Below, piece after piece: positions 45,227 through 54,226 of a stretch of DNA of 64,000 bases. The notes beneath the pieces were generated by a model. That model was not told the origin of the DNA. It worked only from the letters and a program-made list of their open reading frames with translations, and did not search any database. Position 1 is the stretch's first letter. Every line of letters begins with the position of its first letter. The DNA comes from Pseudomonas psychrophila. Lineage in GTDB: Bacteria > Pseudomonadota > Gammaproteobacteria > Pseudomonadales > Pseudomonadaceae. A program made the translations under genes and the position numbers. The stretch spans positions 1 to 64,000 of the forward strand of contig NZ_JYKZ01000006.1 in the NCBI RefSeq assembly GCF_001043005.1. Reading direction: 5' to 3'.

Positions 45227-46030
45227 TTACAAATGCACCTCAACCGCCAGTGGTAAATGATCCGATAAATGCGTCCACGGCTTGTTGCCGAGGATTTTTG
45301 GATTGTGACTGGTTGCATTGCGCAAGTAGATGCGGTCCAGACGCAGCAGTGGCCAGCGCGCCGGATAGGTTTTGGCCAGTTGCCCGTGATGACGCTCAAA
45401 CACTTCGTGCAGGTCGTCTCGTTGGCGCAGGGCGGCATTGCCTTGCTGCTTCCAGTCGTTAAAGTCCCCGGCAATGATGACCGGTTCTTCGGGCGGCAGG
45501 GATTTGAGCAACTGGTTAAGCAGCACGATCTGTAGCTGGCGATGGCTTTCCAGCAGGCTCAAATGCACGCATATGGCGTGCACATTGGTGTGGCCCGGTA
45601 CGTCCAGTACGCAATGCAACAGACCGCGCCGTTCGGGACCTGTGATGGACACATCGAGATTGCGCGAAGCCTTGATCGGGTATTTGGACAGCAAGGCATT
45701 ACCGTGATGGCCGTCTGGGTACACGGCGTTGCGGCCGTAGGCGAAGTCGCTCCACATGCTGTCGGCGAGAAACTCGTATTGCGAGGTTGCTGGCCAGTCT
45801 TCGTAGCGCGATGCGTGTTTGTCATGCTCGCCCAGCACTTCCTGCAAGAACACCAGGTCGGCACCGGTACTGCGCACTGCCTCGCGCAGCTCGGGGAGGA
45901 TAAAGCGACGGTTGAAGACGGTAAATCCCTTGTGCGTATTGACCGTCAGGACCTTGAGTTGATGGACAGCAGCAGCTGTTGCCGTAGTGGCAGATAAAAG
46001 TGTATTGCCGACAACATCTTCAGTGGGCAT
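45227..46030 (-). CDS. Endonuclease/exonuclease/phosphatase family protein
   Basis: A 267-residue EEP-fold hydrolase. Key motifs are VNTHKGFTVF, LVFLQEVLGEHDKH (catalytic Glu), VIIAGDFNDWKQ (Asp/Asn) and LSDHLPLAVEV (final Asp-His pair). GAGGAG lies 7 bases before the ATG at 46030. It may cleave a phosphodiester of nucleic acid, phospholipid or inositol phosphate; the substrate is not readable. Its steady presence at the end of the Pseudomonas glgA-to-glgX gene cluster suggests a functional tie that is not understood. It starts about 95 bases after the glgX stop. Confidence 0.87.
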   Translation of the reverse strand: MPTEDVVGNTLLSATTATAAAVHQLKVLTVNTHKGFTVFNRRFILPELREAVRSTGADLVFLQEVLGEHDKHASRYEDWPATSQYEFLADSMWSDFAYGRNAVYPDGHHGNALLSKYPIKASRNLDVSITGPERRGLLHCVLDVPGHTNVHAICVHLSLLESHRQLQIVLLNQLLKSLPPEEPVIIAGDFNDWKQQGNAALRQRDDLHEVFERHHGQLAKTYPARWPLLRLDRIYLRNATSHNPKILGNKPWTHLSDHLPLAVEVHL

Positions 46031-46124
46031 GGTCACTCCTCTGTCAGGGGCAGTTTTGAGCGGCAAGCTCAAGGGTGTAGTTTGCCGCTTTTCATGGGGG
46101 TGGACTTGATGTTTATCAATACAT

Positions 46125-48278
46125 TTACGACACCTCGGTATGTTGCAGTTCAAACAGCACCAGCGAGCGTCCGGTGACCTCGTAGGGCTTGTTGAACGGC
46201 AGGTGCTGGGGGCCTTTGATGGTCGGGTCCGTGGTGTCGAGCTTGCATGACCAACTGATGCCGTGGGGGACTTTGGGCAAGTTGAAGCTGATCGGGTCGT
46301 GGTTCGCATTCACGACGATCAGCAATGAAGCGTCTGCTCCGGCCCGTTGTACTCCGGACACCTGGGCCCGGCCATCCAGCAGCATGCCCAGGCACCGGGC
46401 CTGACCGTCCTGCCACTGCTCGGTCGTCATCTCGGTGCCATCGGGTGCCAACCAGGTGACGTCTTTTACCCCCGGGGTATCGCTGGAGTGACCCACCAAA
46501 AACAGGCCGCGCCGCAAGATGGGGTATTGCAGGCGTAACTTGATCAGGCGTTTGACAAACGCCAGCAGCGATTTACCGGTCTTGTCCAGTTCCCAGTTGA
46601 TCCAGCCGATTTCGCTGTCCTGGCAGTAGGCGTTGTTGTTGCCGTGTTGGGTGCGGGCGAACTCGTCGCCGGCTACCAGCATCGGCGTGCCTTGGGCCAG
46701 GAGCAGGGTGGCCATGAAGTTGCGCATCTGGCGCTGACGCAGCGCATTGATTTCGGGATCGTCGGTGGGGCCTTCCACCCCGTGGTTCCACGAAATGTTG
46801 TTGTTGCTGCCGTCCTGATTGTTCTCTTCGTTGGCTTCGTTGTGCTTGTCGTTGTACGACACCAGATCGTGCAAGGTGAAGCCGTCATGGGCGGTAATGA
46901 AATTGACCGAGCTGTAGGGCCTGCGACCACGATGATTGAACAGGTCGGCAGAGCCGGTCATGCGTCCGGCAAAGTCGGCCAACTGGCCTTCGTCGCCTTT
47001 CCAGAAGGCGCGCACGGTGTCGCGAAAGCGGTCGTTCCACTCCGCCCAGCCAGGCGGGAAACCCCCGACCTGATAGCCCCCGGGCCCGCAGTCCCAGGGT
47101 TCAGCAATCATTTTGACCCGGCGCAACAGCGGGTCCTGGCGGCAGGCCACCAAAAAACTGTGACGTTCGTTAAAGCCGTCGTGATAACGCCCCAGAATGG
47201 TTGCCAGGTCGAAGCGGAAGCCGTCAACGTGCATTTCCCGGGCCCAGTAGCGCAGCGAGTCGGTGACCATCTGCAAGACGCACGGGTGGCTCAGGTCCAG
47301 GGTGTTGCCGGTGCCCGAATCATTGATGTAATAACGTTTATCCTCGGGCATCAACCGGTAGTACGAGGCGTTGTCGATGCCGCGCATGGACAGGGTCGGG
47401 CCTTGCTCGTTGCCTTCGGCGGTGTGGTTGTAGACCACATCCAGAATTACCTCCAGCCCGGCCTTGTGCAGGCGCGCGACCATTTCCTTGAACTCGGCGA
47501 TCTTGCCGCTGGCCAGATAACGCGGGTCCGGGGCGAAAAAGGCGATGCTGTTGTAACCCCAATAATTGGTCATGCCTTTTTGCAGCAGGTGCTGGTCGTT
47601 GACGAATGCGTGTACCGGCAACAACTCGACGCTGGTGACGCCCAGGCCGGTGATGTGTTCGACCACTTCATCGACCATCAACCCGGCAAAGGTGCCCCGT
47701 ACCGCATCTGGTACGGCGGGGTGGCGCATGCTGATGCCGCGTACGTGGGCCTCGTAGAAGAGGGTGCGGTCCCAGGGCACGCTGAGTCGGTGGTCGTGGC
47801 CCCAGGTGTGCGCCGGGTCGATCACCTTGCACTTGGGCACAAATGGCGCGCTGTCACGCTCATCAAAACTCAGATCGGCATCCGGATGGCCGATGGTGTA
47901 GCCAAACAGGGCTTCTGACCATTTGAGTTCTCCCACAAGCTGCTTGGCGTAAGGGTCAATCAGCAATTTATGGTGGTTGAAGCGATGGCCGTTTTCCGGT
48001 TCGTAGGGACCATACACGCGGTAGCCATAAACTTGCCCGGGGTGGGCGTCTGGCAGGTAGCCGTGAAAGGTCTCGTCGGTGTATTCGGGCAGCTCGATAC
48101 GCTCCAGCTCAACTTCACCGTTAGCGTCGAACAGGCACAGTTCAACTTTGGTGGCGTTGGCTGAAAACAGGGCGAAGTTGACGCCCAGTCCATCCCAGGT
48201 GGCGCCCAGGGGGAAGGGCAGTCCTTCGCGGATGCGCAAAGTGTCGCCAGTGGGCGGTGCTGACGTGTGTTTACTCAT
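46125..48278 (-). CDS. glgX: Glycogen debranching enzyme
   Basis: A 717-residue isoamylase-type GH13. CBM48 comes first (LPFPLGATWDGLGVNFALFS). The barrel has the nucleophile in DGFRFDLATILGR, the acid in MIAEPWDCGPGGYQVG, and HDGFTLHDLVSYNDKHNEAN. The ATG at 48278 follows AGGAG at 8 bases. It trims short branches from phosphorylase-limited glycogen, feeding MalQ. DUF2934, malQ and glgA follow upstream on the same strand. Confidence 0.95.
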   Translation of the reverse strand: MSKHTSAPPTGDTLRIREGLPFPLGATWDGLGVNFALFSANATKVELCLFDANGEVELERIELPEYTDETFHGYLPDAHPGQVYGYRVYGPYEPENGHRFNHHKLLIDPYAKQLVGELKWSEALFGYTIGHPDADLSFDERDSAPFVPKCKVIDPAHTWGHDHRLSVPWDRTLFYEAHVRGISMRHPAVPDAVRGTFAGLMVDEVVEHITGLGVTSVELLPVHAFVNDQHLLQKGMTNYWGYNSIAFFAPDPRYLASGKIAEFKEMVARLHKAGLEVILDVVYNHTAEGNEQGPTLSMRGIDNASYYRLMPEDKRYYINDSGTGNTLDLSHPCVLQMVTDSLRYWAREMHVDGFRFDLATILGRYHDGFNERHSFLVACRQDPLLRRVKMIAEPWDCGPGGYQVGGFPPGWAEWNDRFRDTVRAFWKGDEGQLADFAGRMTGSADLFNHRGRRPYSSVNFITAHDGFTLHDLVSYNDKHNEANEENNQDGSNNNISWNHGVEGPTDDPEINALRQRQMRNFMATLLLAQGTPMLVAGDEFARTQHGNNNAYCQDSEIGWINWELDKTGKSLLAFVKRLIKLRLQYPILRRGLFLVGHSSDTPGVKDVTWLAPDGTEMTTEQWQDGQARCLGMLLDGRAQVSGVQRAGADASLLIVVNANHDPISFNLPKVPHGISWSCKLDTTDPTIKGPQHLPFNKPYEVTGRSLVLFELQHTEVS

Positions 48279-48354
48279 GACCTGCTCCTGCGTATTAAGG
48301 ACTTGAGGGATAGGTGGCCTGTAGGCGCTGGCTTGCCCGCTATTCAACTACCTC

Positions 48355-48412
48355 GATTCAACTCGTTCCCGGGTTGAATCAATCGCGGGCAGGCTCGCTC
48401 CCACACGTTGGA
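48355..48412. repeat. REP-like fragment upstream of glgX
   Basis: gattcaac (48355-48362) pairs with gttgaatc (48373-48380), followed by a half REP, cgggcaggctcgctcccaca, ending about 48406. It lies in the gap between DUF2934 and glgX and looks like a decayed copy of the 448-502 type. Confidence 0.5.
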
Positions 48413-48421
48413 AACCTGTGC

Positions 48422-48649
48422 TCAAGACGAGGCAGGTTTGCGCGGTGCCCGGGGTTTTTTCTCGGCGCCAGGCTTGGGTGCTGCCTTGGCCTTGCCAGCC
48501 TTTGGTTCGGCTTTGGACGGGGACAGGGCTTGTGCCTGGGCCAGCTTGTGAGCCATGTCCCAATGGCGTGCCTCCTGGCCCTCGGGGCGACCCTCGGATT
48601 CCCAGATCTGATAGGCAAATTCACGAATGTGTTTGTCGTCGTTACTCAT
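48422..48649 (-). CDS. DUF2934 domain-containing protein
   Basis: A 75-residue protein. Residues 1-35 (DKHIREFAYQIWESEGRPEG, then HWDMAHKLA) are the DUF2934 unit. The remainder is a Lys/Pro/Ala-rich disordered tail (KAGKAKAAPKPGAEKKPRAP) that may bind nucleic acid or polysaccharide. It sits between glgX and malQ as in other pseudomonads, where treY normally lies between it and malQ; here only 27 bases separate them. Function unknown. Confidence 0.87.
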   Translation of the reverse strand: MSNDDKHIREFAYQIWESEGRPEGQEARHWDMAHKLAQAQALSPSKAEPKAGKAKAAPKPGAEKKPRAPRKPASS

Positions 48650-48676
48650 GGCGAAGCTCCTTGACTCATGGGTGAA

Positions 48677-50758
48677 TTATCGGTCTCTTTCGTGGGCTTG
48701 CTGGCGGGCGCAGGCCAGCAATTCGAAGCGTTGCGTTGCATCAATTGCGTCCAGCAACGTATTGCAATCGCCCGGCATTCGGCGCCGCCAGTTGGGGTGG
48801 CCGCTGACGGTGCCAGGCAAATTGGCTTGCTCCTCAAGACCCAAAGCATCCTCGATCGGCAGCAACACCAGCGGCGCACGGGTGTGCCCCAGAAAACGGA
48901 TGCTGGCGTCCAGTGTCGGGGCGTTGCCTTGGGCTTCTTCCTGAAAGTTCTGCGGGTCCTGGCGCAAGGCCCGGTCCAGGCCTTCGCACTCGCGTTGACG
49001 ATTTTCGCGCCAGTGGTGGGCGGTAACCGGATCAATCAGGCCCAGGCGTTCATTCCAGTCGATATCGCGTCCGTGCAACCAGCCATTGAGTGTCGGCAGA
49101 TCATGGGTACTGGTGGTGGCGAGTGCATCGTGCGGCCAATCCAGTATGGGTTTGAAGCGCGCCCCATAGTCTTGCTCGAACAGCAGCACGCGTATGCCCA
49201 GGATTGCCCTTTCGCTGAGTTTCTCCCGCAGGCCGTCAGGTACCGTACCGAGGTCCTCTCCGAGGACGATGGCTTGATGGCGCACGGATTCGAGGCATAC
49301 CAGGCGCAATAGGTCGTCAACCGGGTAATACAGATAAGCCCCCTCGCTGGGCGCTGCGCCCAAGGGAATCACCCATAAGCGTTGCAAGCCCAGTACATGG
49401 TCGATGCGCAGCCCACCGGCATGAGCAAAGTTGGCGCGCAACATCTCAATAAAAGCGCGAAAGCCATTGCGCTTGAGGCCTTCAGGCGAAAACGCGGAAA
49501 TCCCCCAGCCCTGGCCTGCACGGTTCATCTGATCGGGTGGGGCACCCACGGTCAGTTGCGACAACAGTTCGTCCTGGCGACACCAGGCCTGACTGCCCGC
49601 ACCATCGGCGCCCACGGCCAGGTCGGCGATCAGGCCGATGGCCATGCCGCTGGCCCGAGCGGCAGTTTGTGCGCGGCCCAGGCAGCGATCCATCAACCAC
49701 TGACAAAACGCGTAATACGCGATGACATTTCGGTGTTCTTCGGCGAAATGCAGCAATGCAGGACTGTCGGGGTTGCGCCATTGCTCCGGCCAGTCGCGCC
49801 AGTCCAGGCTGTGATGTTCAGTCACACACAACTCTTGCAACGCTTCGAAACGGCAATGGTTCTCCAGGGCTTCGCCCCCCAGCTCGCGAAAGCGCTTGAA
49901 GTCAGCATTGAGCGGGTGTTCGTCCAGGATAAAATCGTTGTAGAGCTGGCGCAGCAATGCTTGTTTGGCCTTGGTTACGGCAGGCCAGTCGATCAGGGGC
50001 AGTTGTTCAAGACGCTGCAGTTCATCTCTCAGGCCGGTGGCGTCAATGGCCCGGTTGAGTGCCTCGTGCCCCAGGATGCTGGCGGGAGCGGCGTACAGGC
50101 TGTTGAGAAACAAACGGCTGGACGGTGAATAAGGGCTGTAATGCTTGGGTGCACTGCTGAACATGGCGTGCAAGGGGCTGATCGCCAGTGCGTCGGCTCC
50201 GCGTTCACCGACGGCCTGCAGCAGGGTTTCCAGCGCCTGGGTATCGCCAAACCCGCCATCCCCGTGGCGATGCAGCGAGTACAGCTGAACGCTCACCCCC
50301 CATGCTCGCGGGGCGGTTTGATGCAAGGCATCGGCAATACTGAAGCAGTGTGTCGGGGCCACGGCCAGGGTGAACTGCTGATCGTCCAGTTGTACCCGGT
50401 GGTAGCCGACGGGAATCATGCCCGGCAGTACGGCGTCAGCATCCAGCTGGATCGGCAGCGAATCACCGTTTTCCAGGTGCACGATGCACTGGCTATGGGG
50501 GTGGAAATAACGTGACAAGTCCAGGGCCTTGCCGACGTCTGCGGTCAGCAAGGGCGGCAGACGTTTGTTCTGTTGCTCCAGTTGCAAGTTCAGCAAGCTG
50601 GTTTCAATGGCTTCGGCGCTGTCGGCGGGTAATCCCAGACCCGCCAGAATGGCTTCCAGTACCTGGGGTGTAACCCTTTGTGGTTGGCCGTTGGCATCAA
50701 TCCAGTCAACGGCCAGGCCGGCTCGGCCGGCGAGTACTTCGAGTTGCGCTTCGCTCAT
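48677..50758 (-). CDS. malQ: 4-alpha-glucanotransferase (amylomaltase)
   Basis: A 693-residue GH77 enzyme that moves glucan segments between malto-oligosaccharides and releases glucose. The barrel has IGLIADLAVGADGAGSQAWC (GH77 region with the Asp of the A-region), LRIDHVLGLQRLWVIP (nucleophile Asp), VLGEDLGTVPDGLRE (acid Glu) and STHDLPTLNGWL. The N-terminal domain (about 1-150) is the bacterial MalQ extension. It lies directly between glgA (59 bases) and DUF2934 (27 bases); treZ and treY, which usually flank it, are missing. Confidence 0.94.
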   Translation of the reverse strand: MSEAQLEVLAGRAGLAVDWIDANGQPQRVTPQVLEAILAGLGLPADSAEAIETSLLNLQLEQQNKRLPPLLTADVGKALDLSRYFHPHSQCIVHLENGDSLPIQLDADAVLPGMIPVGYHRVQLDDQQFTLAVAPTHCFSIADALHQTAPRAWGVSVQLYSLHRHGDGGFGDTQALETLLQAVGERGADALAISPLHAMFSSAPKHYSPYSPSSRLFLNSLYAAPASILGHEALNRAIDATGLRDELQRLEQLPLIDWPAVTKAKQALLRQLYNDFILDEHPLNADFKRFRELGGEALENHCRFEALQELCVTEHHSLDWRDWPEQWRNPDSPALLHFAEEHRNVIAYYAFCQWLMDRCLGRAQTAARASGMAIGLIADLAVGADGAGSQAWCRQDELLSQLTVGAPPDQMNRAGQGWGISAFSPEGLKRNGFRAFIEMLRANFAHAGGLRIDHVLGLQRLWVIPLGAAPSEGAYLYYPVDDLLRLVCLESVRHQAIVLGEDLGTVPDGLREKLSERAILGIRVLLFEQDYGARFKPILDWPHDALATTSTHDLPTLNGWLHGRDIDWNERLGLIDPVTAHHWRENRQRECEGLDRALRQDPQNFQEEAQGNAPTLDASIRFLGHTRAPLVLLPIEDALGLEEQANLPGTVSGHPNWRRRMPGDCNTLLDAIDATQRFELLACARQQAHERDR

Positions 50759-50817
50759 TGGCGGGCTCCCTTGGCGATAAACGGTCGGGCGTCAGGCAGA
50801 TCCGCGGGTTGCATGAC

Positions 50818-52389
50818 TCATGGCTTCACGGAGCGAAGCAATGACTTGGCTACCAGTTGTTCATAAAGCTCGGCGTAGGGTTCAACGGCCTTGCACCAGT
50901 TAAATGGGGCGGCCATTGCGCGGCAGCGCATGGCGTTGAACAGTGCCGGGTAACTGAAAACTTTGAACGCCCGTTTCAAGGCTTGCTCGTAACTGGCTAC
51001 GGTGGACTCATCGAACAAGAAGCCGGTGACGCCATTCTCGATGGTGTCGGCCAGTCCGCCGGTGTTGCGAGCCACGGGCAGAGAGCCGAAGCGTTGTGCA
51101 TACATTTGGCTCAACCCGCAAGGCTCGTAGCGCGAGGGCATCAGCAGGAAATCACTGCCCGCGAACATGCGCCGGGCATCGGTTTCATTGAAGCCGATGC
51201 GCACCCCGATCTGCCCCGGAAAGCGCAAGGCCAGTTCGCGCATGGTTTGCTCCTCTTCGGGCTCGCCGCGGCCGATGATGCAGATCTGACCACCGTTGGC
51301 CACGATAAAAGCCGCCACGGCTTCTGTCAGGTCCAGGCCTTTTTGGTACACCAGACGCGAAACCACGGCGAACAGGGGGCCCTTGGACGGTTTCAGGCCG
51401 AACAGGGTGCGCACATGGGCGGTGTTCAAGGCCCTTGCCTCCCAGTCACCGATGCCGAACGGGGCAACCAGATGGGGGTCGGTCGTGGCTTCCCAGCTTT
51501 CATCGATGCCATTGGGAATGCCGCTCAGCAACCCTTGCTGGGTTTTACTGGCCAAAAAGCCATCCAGCCCGCATCCAAAGGCCGGGGTGGTGATTTCGGC
51601 AGCATAGGTGGCGCTGACGGTGGTGATATGGCTCGCGTAGGCCATGCCCGCCTTCAGGAACGACAACTTGCCATAAAACTCCATGCCGTCCTGCTGCAGG
51701 GCATGCTGCGGAATGCCCAGCTCCGGGCAGCAGGCGCGGCTGAATACGCCCTGATAGGCCAGGTTATGGATGGTAAAGAGTGTGGGCGTACGTTGGCCGC
51801 GCCAATGCATATAAGCAGGCGCCAGCCCGGCGGGCCAGTCGTGGGCGTGGACCAGATCGGGTTGCCAGTGAATTTGCGCCAGGTTGGCCGCAATATCGGC
51901 TGCGGCCAGGCCAAGGCGAGCGAAGCGAATATGGTTGTCAGGCCAGTCGCGTCCGTTATTGGCGCCGTAGGGAGTGCCTTCGCGCTCATACAGTTCCGGG
52001 CAAATCAGCACATAGATGACCAGCCCGTCCTTCAAGTCCATGCGGCCGATCTTGCAGGCGGGCAGGGCAGCATGGCCGCCGAGTTCACCGATGATATGAA
52101 TCGGGTTGTCGCTGTTGAGTACTTGCGGGTAGCCCGGGATCAATACACGCACATCATGCAAGTGACGCATGGCCCGCGGCAGGGCGGCCGACACATCCCC
52201 CAGACCGCCTGTTTTAACCAGATCGGCCAGTTCGGAAGTGACAAACAGCACTTTCTTCTTGTTGGGATTGGCACTCGCCAGCGGCAGCTCGGGCCTCCCC
52301 GCAGGGGCCAGGTCTGGCAGAGACAACAGCTCACTCACAACTTGCGGGGTCAGACGTTCTTCTTGATGTGGCGCAGCCGCACTGATCAT
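50818..52389 (-). CDS. glgA: Glycogen synthase
   Basis: A 523-residue GT5 enzyme that extends alpha-1,4-glucan from an ADP-glucose-type donor. The donor-site KTGGLGDV is at residues 59-66, preceded by an N-terminal extension of about 45 residues absent from E. coli GlgA. The acceptor/catalytic regions are VHAHDWPAGLAPAYMHW and MPSRYEPCGLSQMYAQRFGS. GGGAG precedes the ATG at 52389. It is the first gene of the leftward glycogen operon. No glgC (ADP-glucose pyrophosphorylase) is visible here, so the donor supply must come from elsewhere. Confidence 0.94.
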   Translation of the reverse strand: MISAAAPHQEERLTPQVVSELLSLPDLAPAGRPELPLASANPNKKKVLFVTSELADLVKTGGLGDVSAALPRAMRHLHDVRVLIPGYPQVLNSDNPIHIIGELGGHAALPACKIGRMDLKDGLVIYVLICPELYEREGTPYGANNGRDWPDNHIRFARLGLAAADIAANLAQIHWQPDLVHAHDWPAGLAPAYMHWRGQRTPTLFTIHNLAYQGVFSRACCPELGIPQHALQQDGMEFYGKLSFLKAGMAYASHITTVSATYAAEITTPAFGCGLDGFLASKTQQGLLSGIPNGIDESWEATTDPHLVAPFGIGDWEARALNTAHVRTLFGLKPSKGPLFAVVSRLVYQKGLDLTEAVAAFIVANGGQICIIGRGEPEEEQTMRELALRFPGQIGVRIGFNETDARRMFAGSDFLLMPSRYEPCGLSQMYAQRFGSLPVARNTGGLADTIENGVTGFLFDESTVASYEQALKRAFKVFSYPALFNAMRCRAMAAPFNWCKAVEPYAELYEQLVAKSLLRSVKP

Positions 52390-52916
52390 GAATTTCTCCC
52401 GTTATATTTATTGATCCACTGACGGCCACCCGGCCGGTACTTCCCCACTTGCGATTGGCCCTGTCATCCAGGGCATAAATGCTCAAAAGATGATTAAGGC
52501 ACTGCAAGGAATGCACCAATAGCGGCAACCCAGCCTTAGGTAGACCTATCACGGGTGAAGAAAATTCGATTGTCTGATTACGGCAGTTAGACGCCGTAGA
52601 CACGACAGCGTTGAGTGTAGGAGAGATACTTCAAGGTGTTAGGTATATGAGATGTTTTTTTGTAGGACAAAGATAATTATCGCGTAGGAAAAATATCTAT
52701 CACGGGATGTGTGTCACTGTTATTTCAGTGCCGGGTGATGCGTCGCTTCTTTGTTGTCGCTGCCGAGGAACGAAGGCTGCGAGCTCTTGATCGTGCGAAC
52801 GGGACAATAAAGCTCGCAGCCTTCGTTCCTCGGCAGCGACTACAGGTCACTTAACGCTCCAGAGGATTTCAAAAAAGCACGGGGCGCACCATTGCGGTGC
52901 GCTGCGTGCTGAAATC
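52390..52916. other. Intergenic region upstream of glgA
   Basis: 527 bases without a gene. It must contain the glgA promoter. The decamer ctatcacggg occurs twice (52546 and 52697), and an AT-rich stretch with gataattatc is at about 52670-52680. The right part holds a REP pair (52756-52840). No promoter was clear enough to mark. Confidence 0.6.
52756..52840. repeat. REP pair, 30-bp perfect arms
   Basis: gtcgctgccgaggaacgaag onward (52756-52785) and its exact complement (52811-52840) enclose a 25-base loop. It is nearly identical to the element at 25150-25222. It lies between glgA and the DUF411 gene stop. Confidence 0.85.
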
Positions 52917-53363
52917 TCAGTTGCCGGGATACTCGGCCACAACCTGATCACTGCCATCGTTGCGCAAGCCGATCACCTGATACGCGTCCTTGCGGTCACC
53001 CATTTCCATACCCGGCGAACCCATAGGCATGCCCGGTACCGCAATCCCCTTGAGGTCATTGCGCTTGGTCAATGCCACCACTTGTTCGGCCGGGACATGG
53101 CCTTCAACAAATTTGCCGTTGATCACCCCGGTATGGCATGAAGCCAGGCGCGGCTGGACACCGAGGCGCTGCTTGACACTGCTCATGTCGGCTTCCACAT
53201 GGTCATTGACCTTGAAGCCATTGGTTTCAAGGTGGGAGATCCAGGCTTTGCAGCAGCCACAGTTGGCATCGCGGTGCACATCAATGGTCAGTTGTTCGGC
53301 GGCCTGAGCCAGCGAGGACAACAGCAGGGCCGAGAGTGCGACAAGGCGCAAAGGGGTTTTCAT
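52917..53363 (-). CDS. DUF411 periplasmic metal-binding protein
   Basis: A 148-residue secreted protein. The signal peptide ends at LAQAA. The mature start has the DUF411 metal motif DANCGCCKAWISHLE (CxCC), and SCHTGVINGKFVEGHVPAEQ and PGMPMGSPGMEMGDRK add Cys, His and Met ligands typical of copper handling. GAGGA is 6 bases before the ATG at 53363. It may bind Cu or Ag in the periplasm. No copper operon is adjacent. Confidence 0.88.
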   Translation of the reverse strand: MKTPLRLVALSALLLSSLAQAAEQLTIDVHRDANCGCCKAWISHLETNGFKVNDHVEADMSSVKQRLGVQPRLASCHTGVINGKFVEGHVPAEQVVALTKRNDLKGIAVPGMPMGSPGMEMGDRKDAYQVIGLRNDGSDQVVAEYPGN

Positions 53364-53467
53364 CGAGTTCCTCAATACGTAAAAAATGTGAGCCTGAGCA
53401 TTAACGACTGTCAGGTAACTGATGACCAGATGACAATTTTGTCAGGTTGGGGCCACCTTGCTGCGTT

Positions 53468-53998
53468 TCAAGGCGTCAGTCGCAAGCTTGCACGGATGCC
53501 CTGGACCTCGGGCTCGTTGGCTTTGTAGCCGTCTGCCGGGCCTGCGTAGGAAAGGGCGTAGGCGCTGTTGCCCTGAGTGGCGGCCACCAGGGTCTGGGTG
53601 ATGACGTGGTTGCCGTTCTGGGTGATTTTGCAGGTGGTTTGCAAGGCGTCCAGGCCCCCCAGGGTGCTGCTGTTGATTTTGCTGCAAGCGCTCTGGTATC
53701 CGCCTTTGGCGAAGTTTTGCTGCAGGGTTTTGCGCATTTGCAGCAAAACGGCCTCCATATTCACCTTGTGTTCCGGCACCAGGGTCGACTGGGTCAGTTC
53801 CATGACCATTTGCGGATCGCCATTGGCATCGTTCTTCACGGCCCGTTGGCGCACGCTGCTGTCGCCGGGCTCAGGGGTGACGGTTTGAATCTCCCAGCCT
53901 GCGGGCCAGGTAATCGTCAGACCGTCGGCATGGGCCACTGGCAACGCAACAAGCAGGCATAAACCGATAAAAGCGGGGAAACGGCGGGCAAAGTGCAT
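53468..53998 (-). CDS. DUF4946 family secreted protein
   Basis: A 176-residue protein with a Sec signal (FIGLCLLVALPVAHA, cleavage near residue 24). The mature domain (LTITWPAGWEIQTVTPEPG, then SALTLVAATQGNSAYALSY-like end) fits the Pseudomonas DUF4946 family, which has no known role. The ATG at 53998 starts the signal peptide; the 31-codon upstream extension lacks one. It is followed by the DUF411 gene on the same strand, about 105 bases away. Confidence 0.8.
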   Translation of the reverse strand: MHFARRFPAFIGLCLLVALPVAHADGLTITWPAGWEIQTVTPEPGDSSVRQRAVKNDANGDPQMVMELTQSTLVPEHKVNMEAVLLQMRKTLQQNFAKGGYQSACSKINSSTLGGLDALQTTCKITQNGNHVITQTLVAATQGNSAYALSYAGPADGYKANEPEVQGIRASLRLTP

Positions 53999-54226
53999 AG
54001 GTCTCGGGCCTTTTTGACGGGTTTTTAACAGCAATAGTGTATCAATAGGTGTCGATCTCTTGCTTTGCAGCGTGACATCATTTTCGACCATTGCTCAGCT
54101 AAACCTTTGCTTCTTATGTCTAATCCCGGACAATCGCGCCCCTCTTATGGCCGGGGCGATGTCAGCAAGGTGTTTCTTGTCCGCTCCGGCTGCGTGGTAA
54201 CGACCGGCTAGCGGAGATTCGACCGG

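Noticed and set aside
46644-47918. 424-codon plus-strand frame
   Set aside because: Antisense shadow of glgX with no recognisable domain.
50857-52422. 521-codon open frame on the plus strand
   Set aside because: It lies entirely antisense to glgA, whose motifs and length are intact. Long antisense frames are common in GC-rich genes, and it has no family resemblance.
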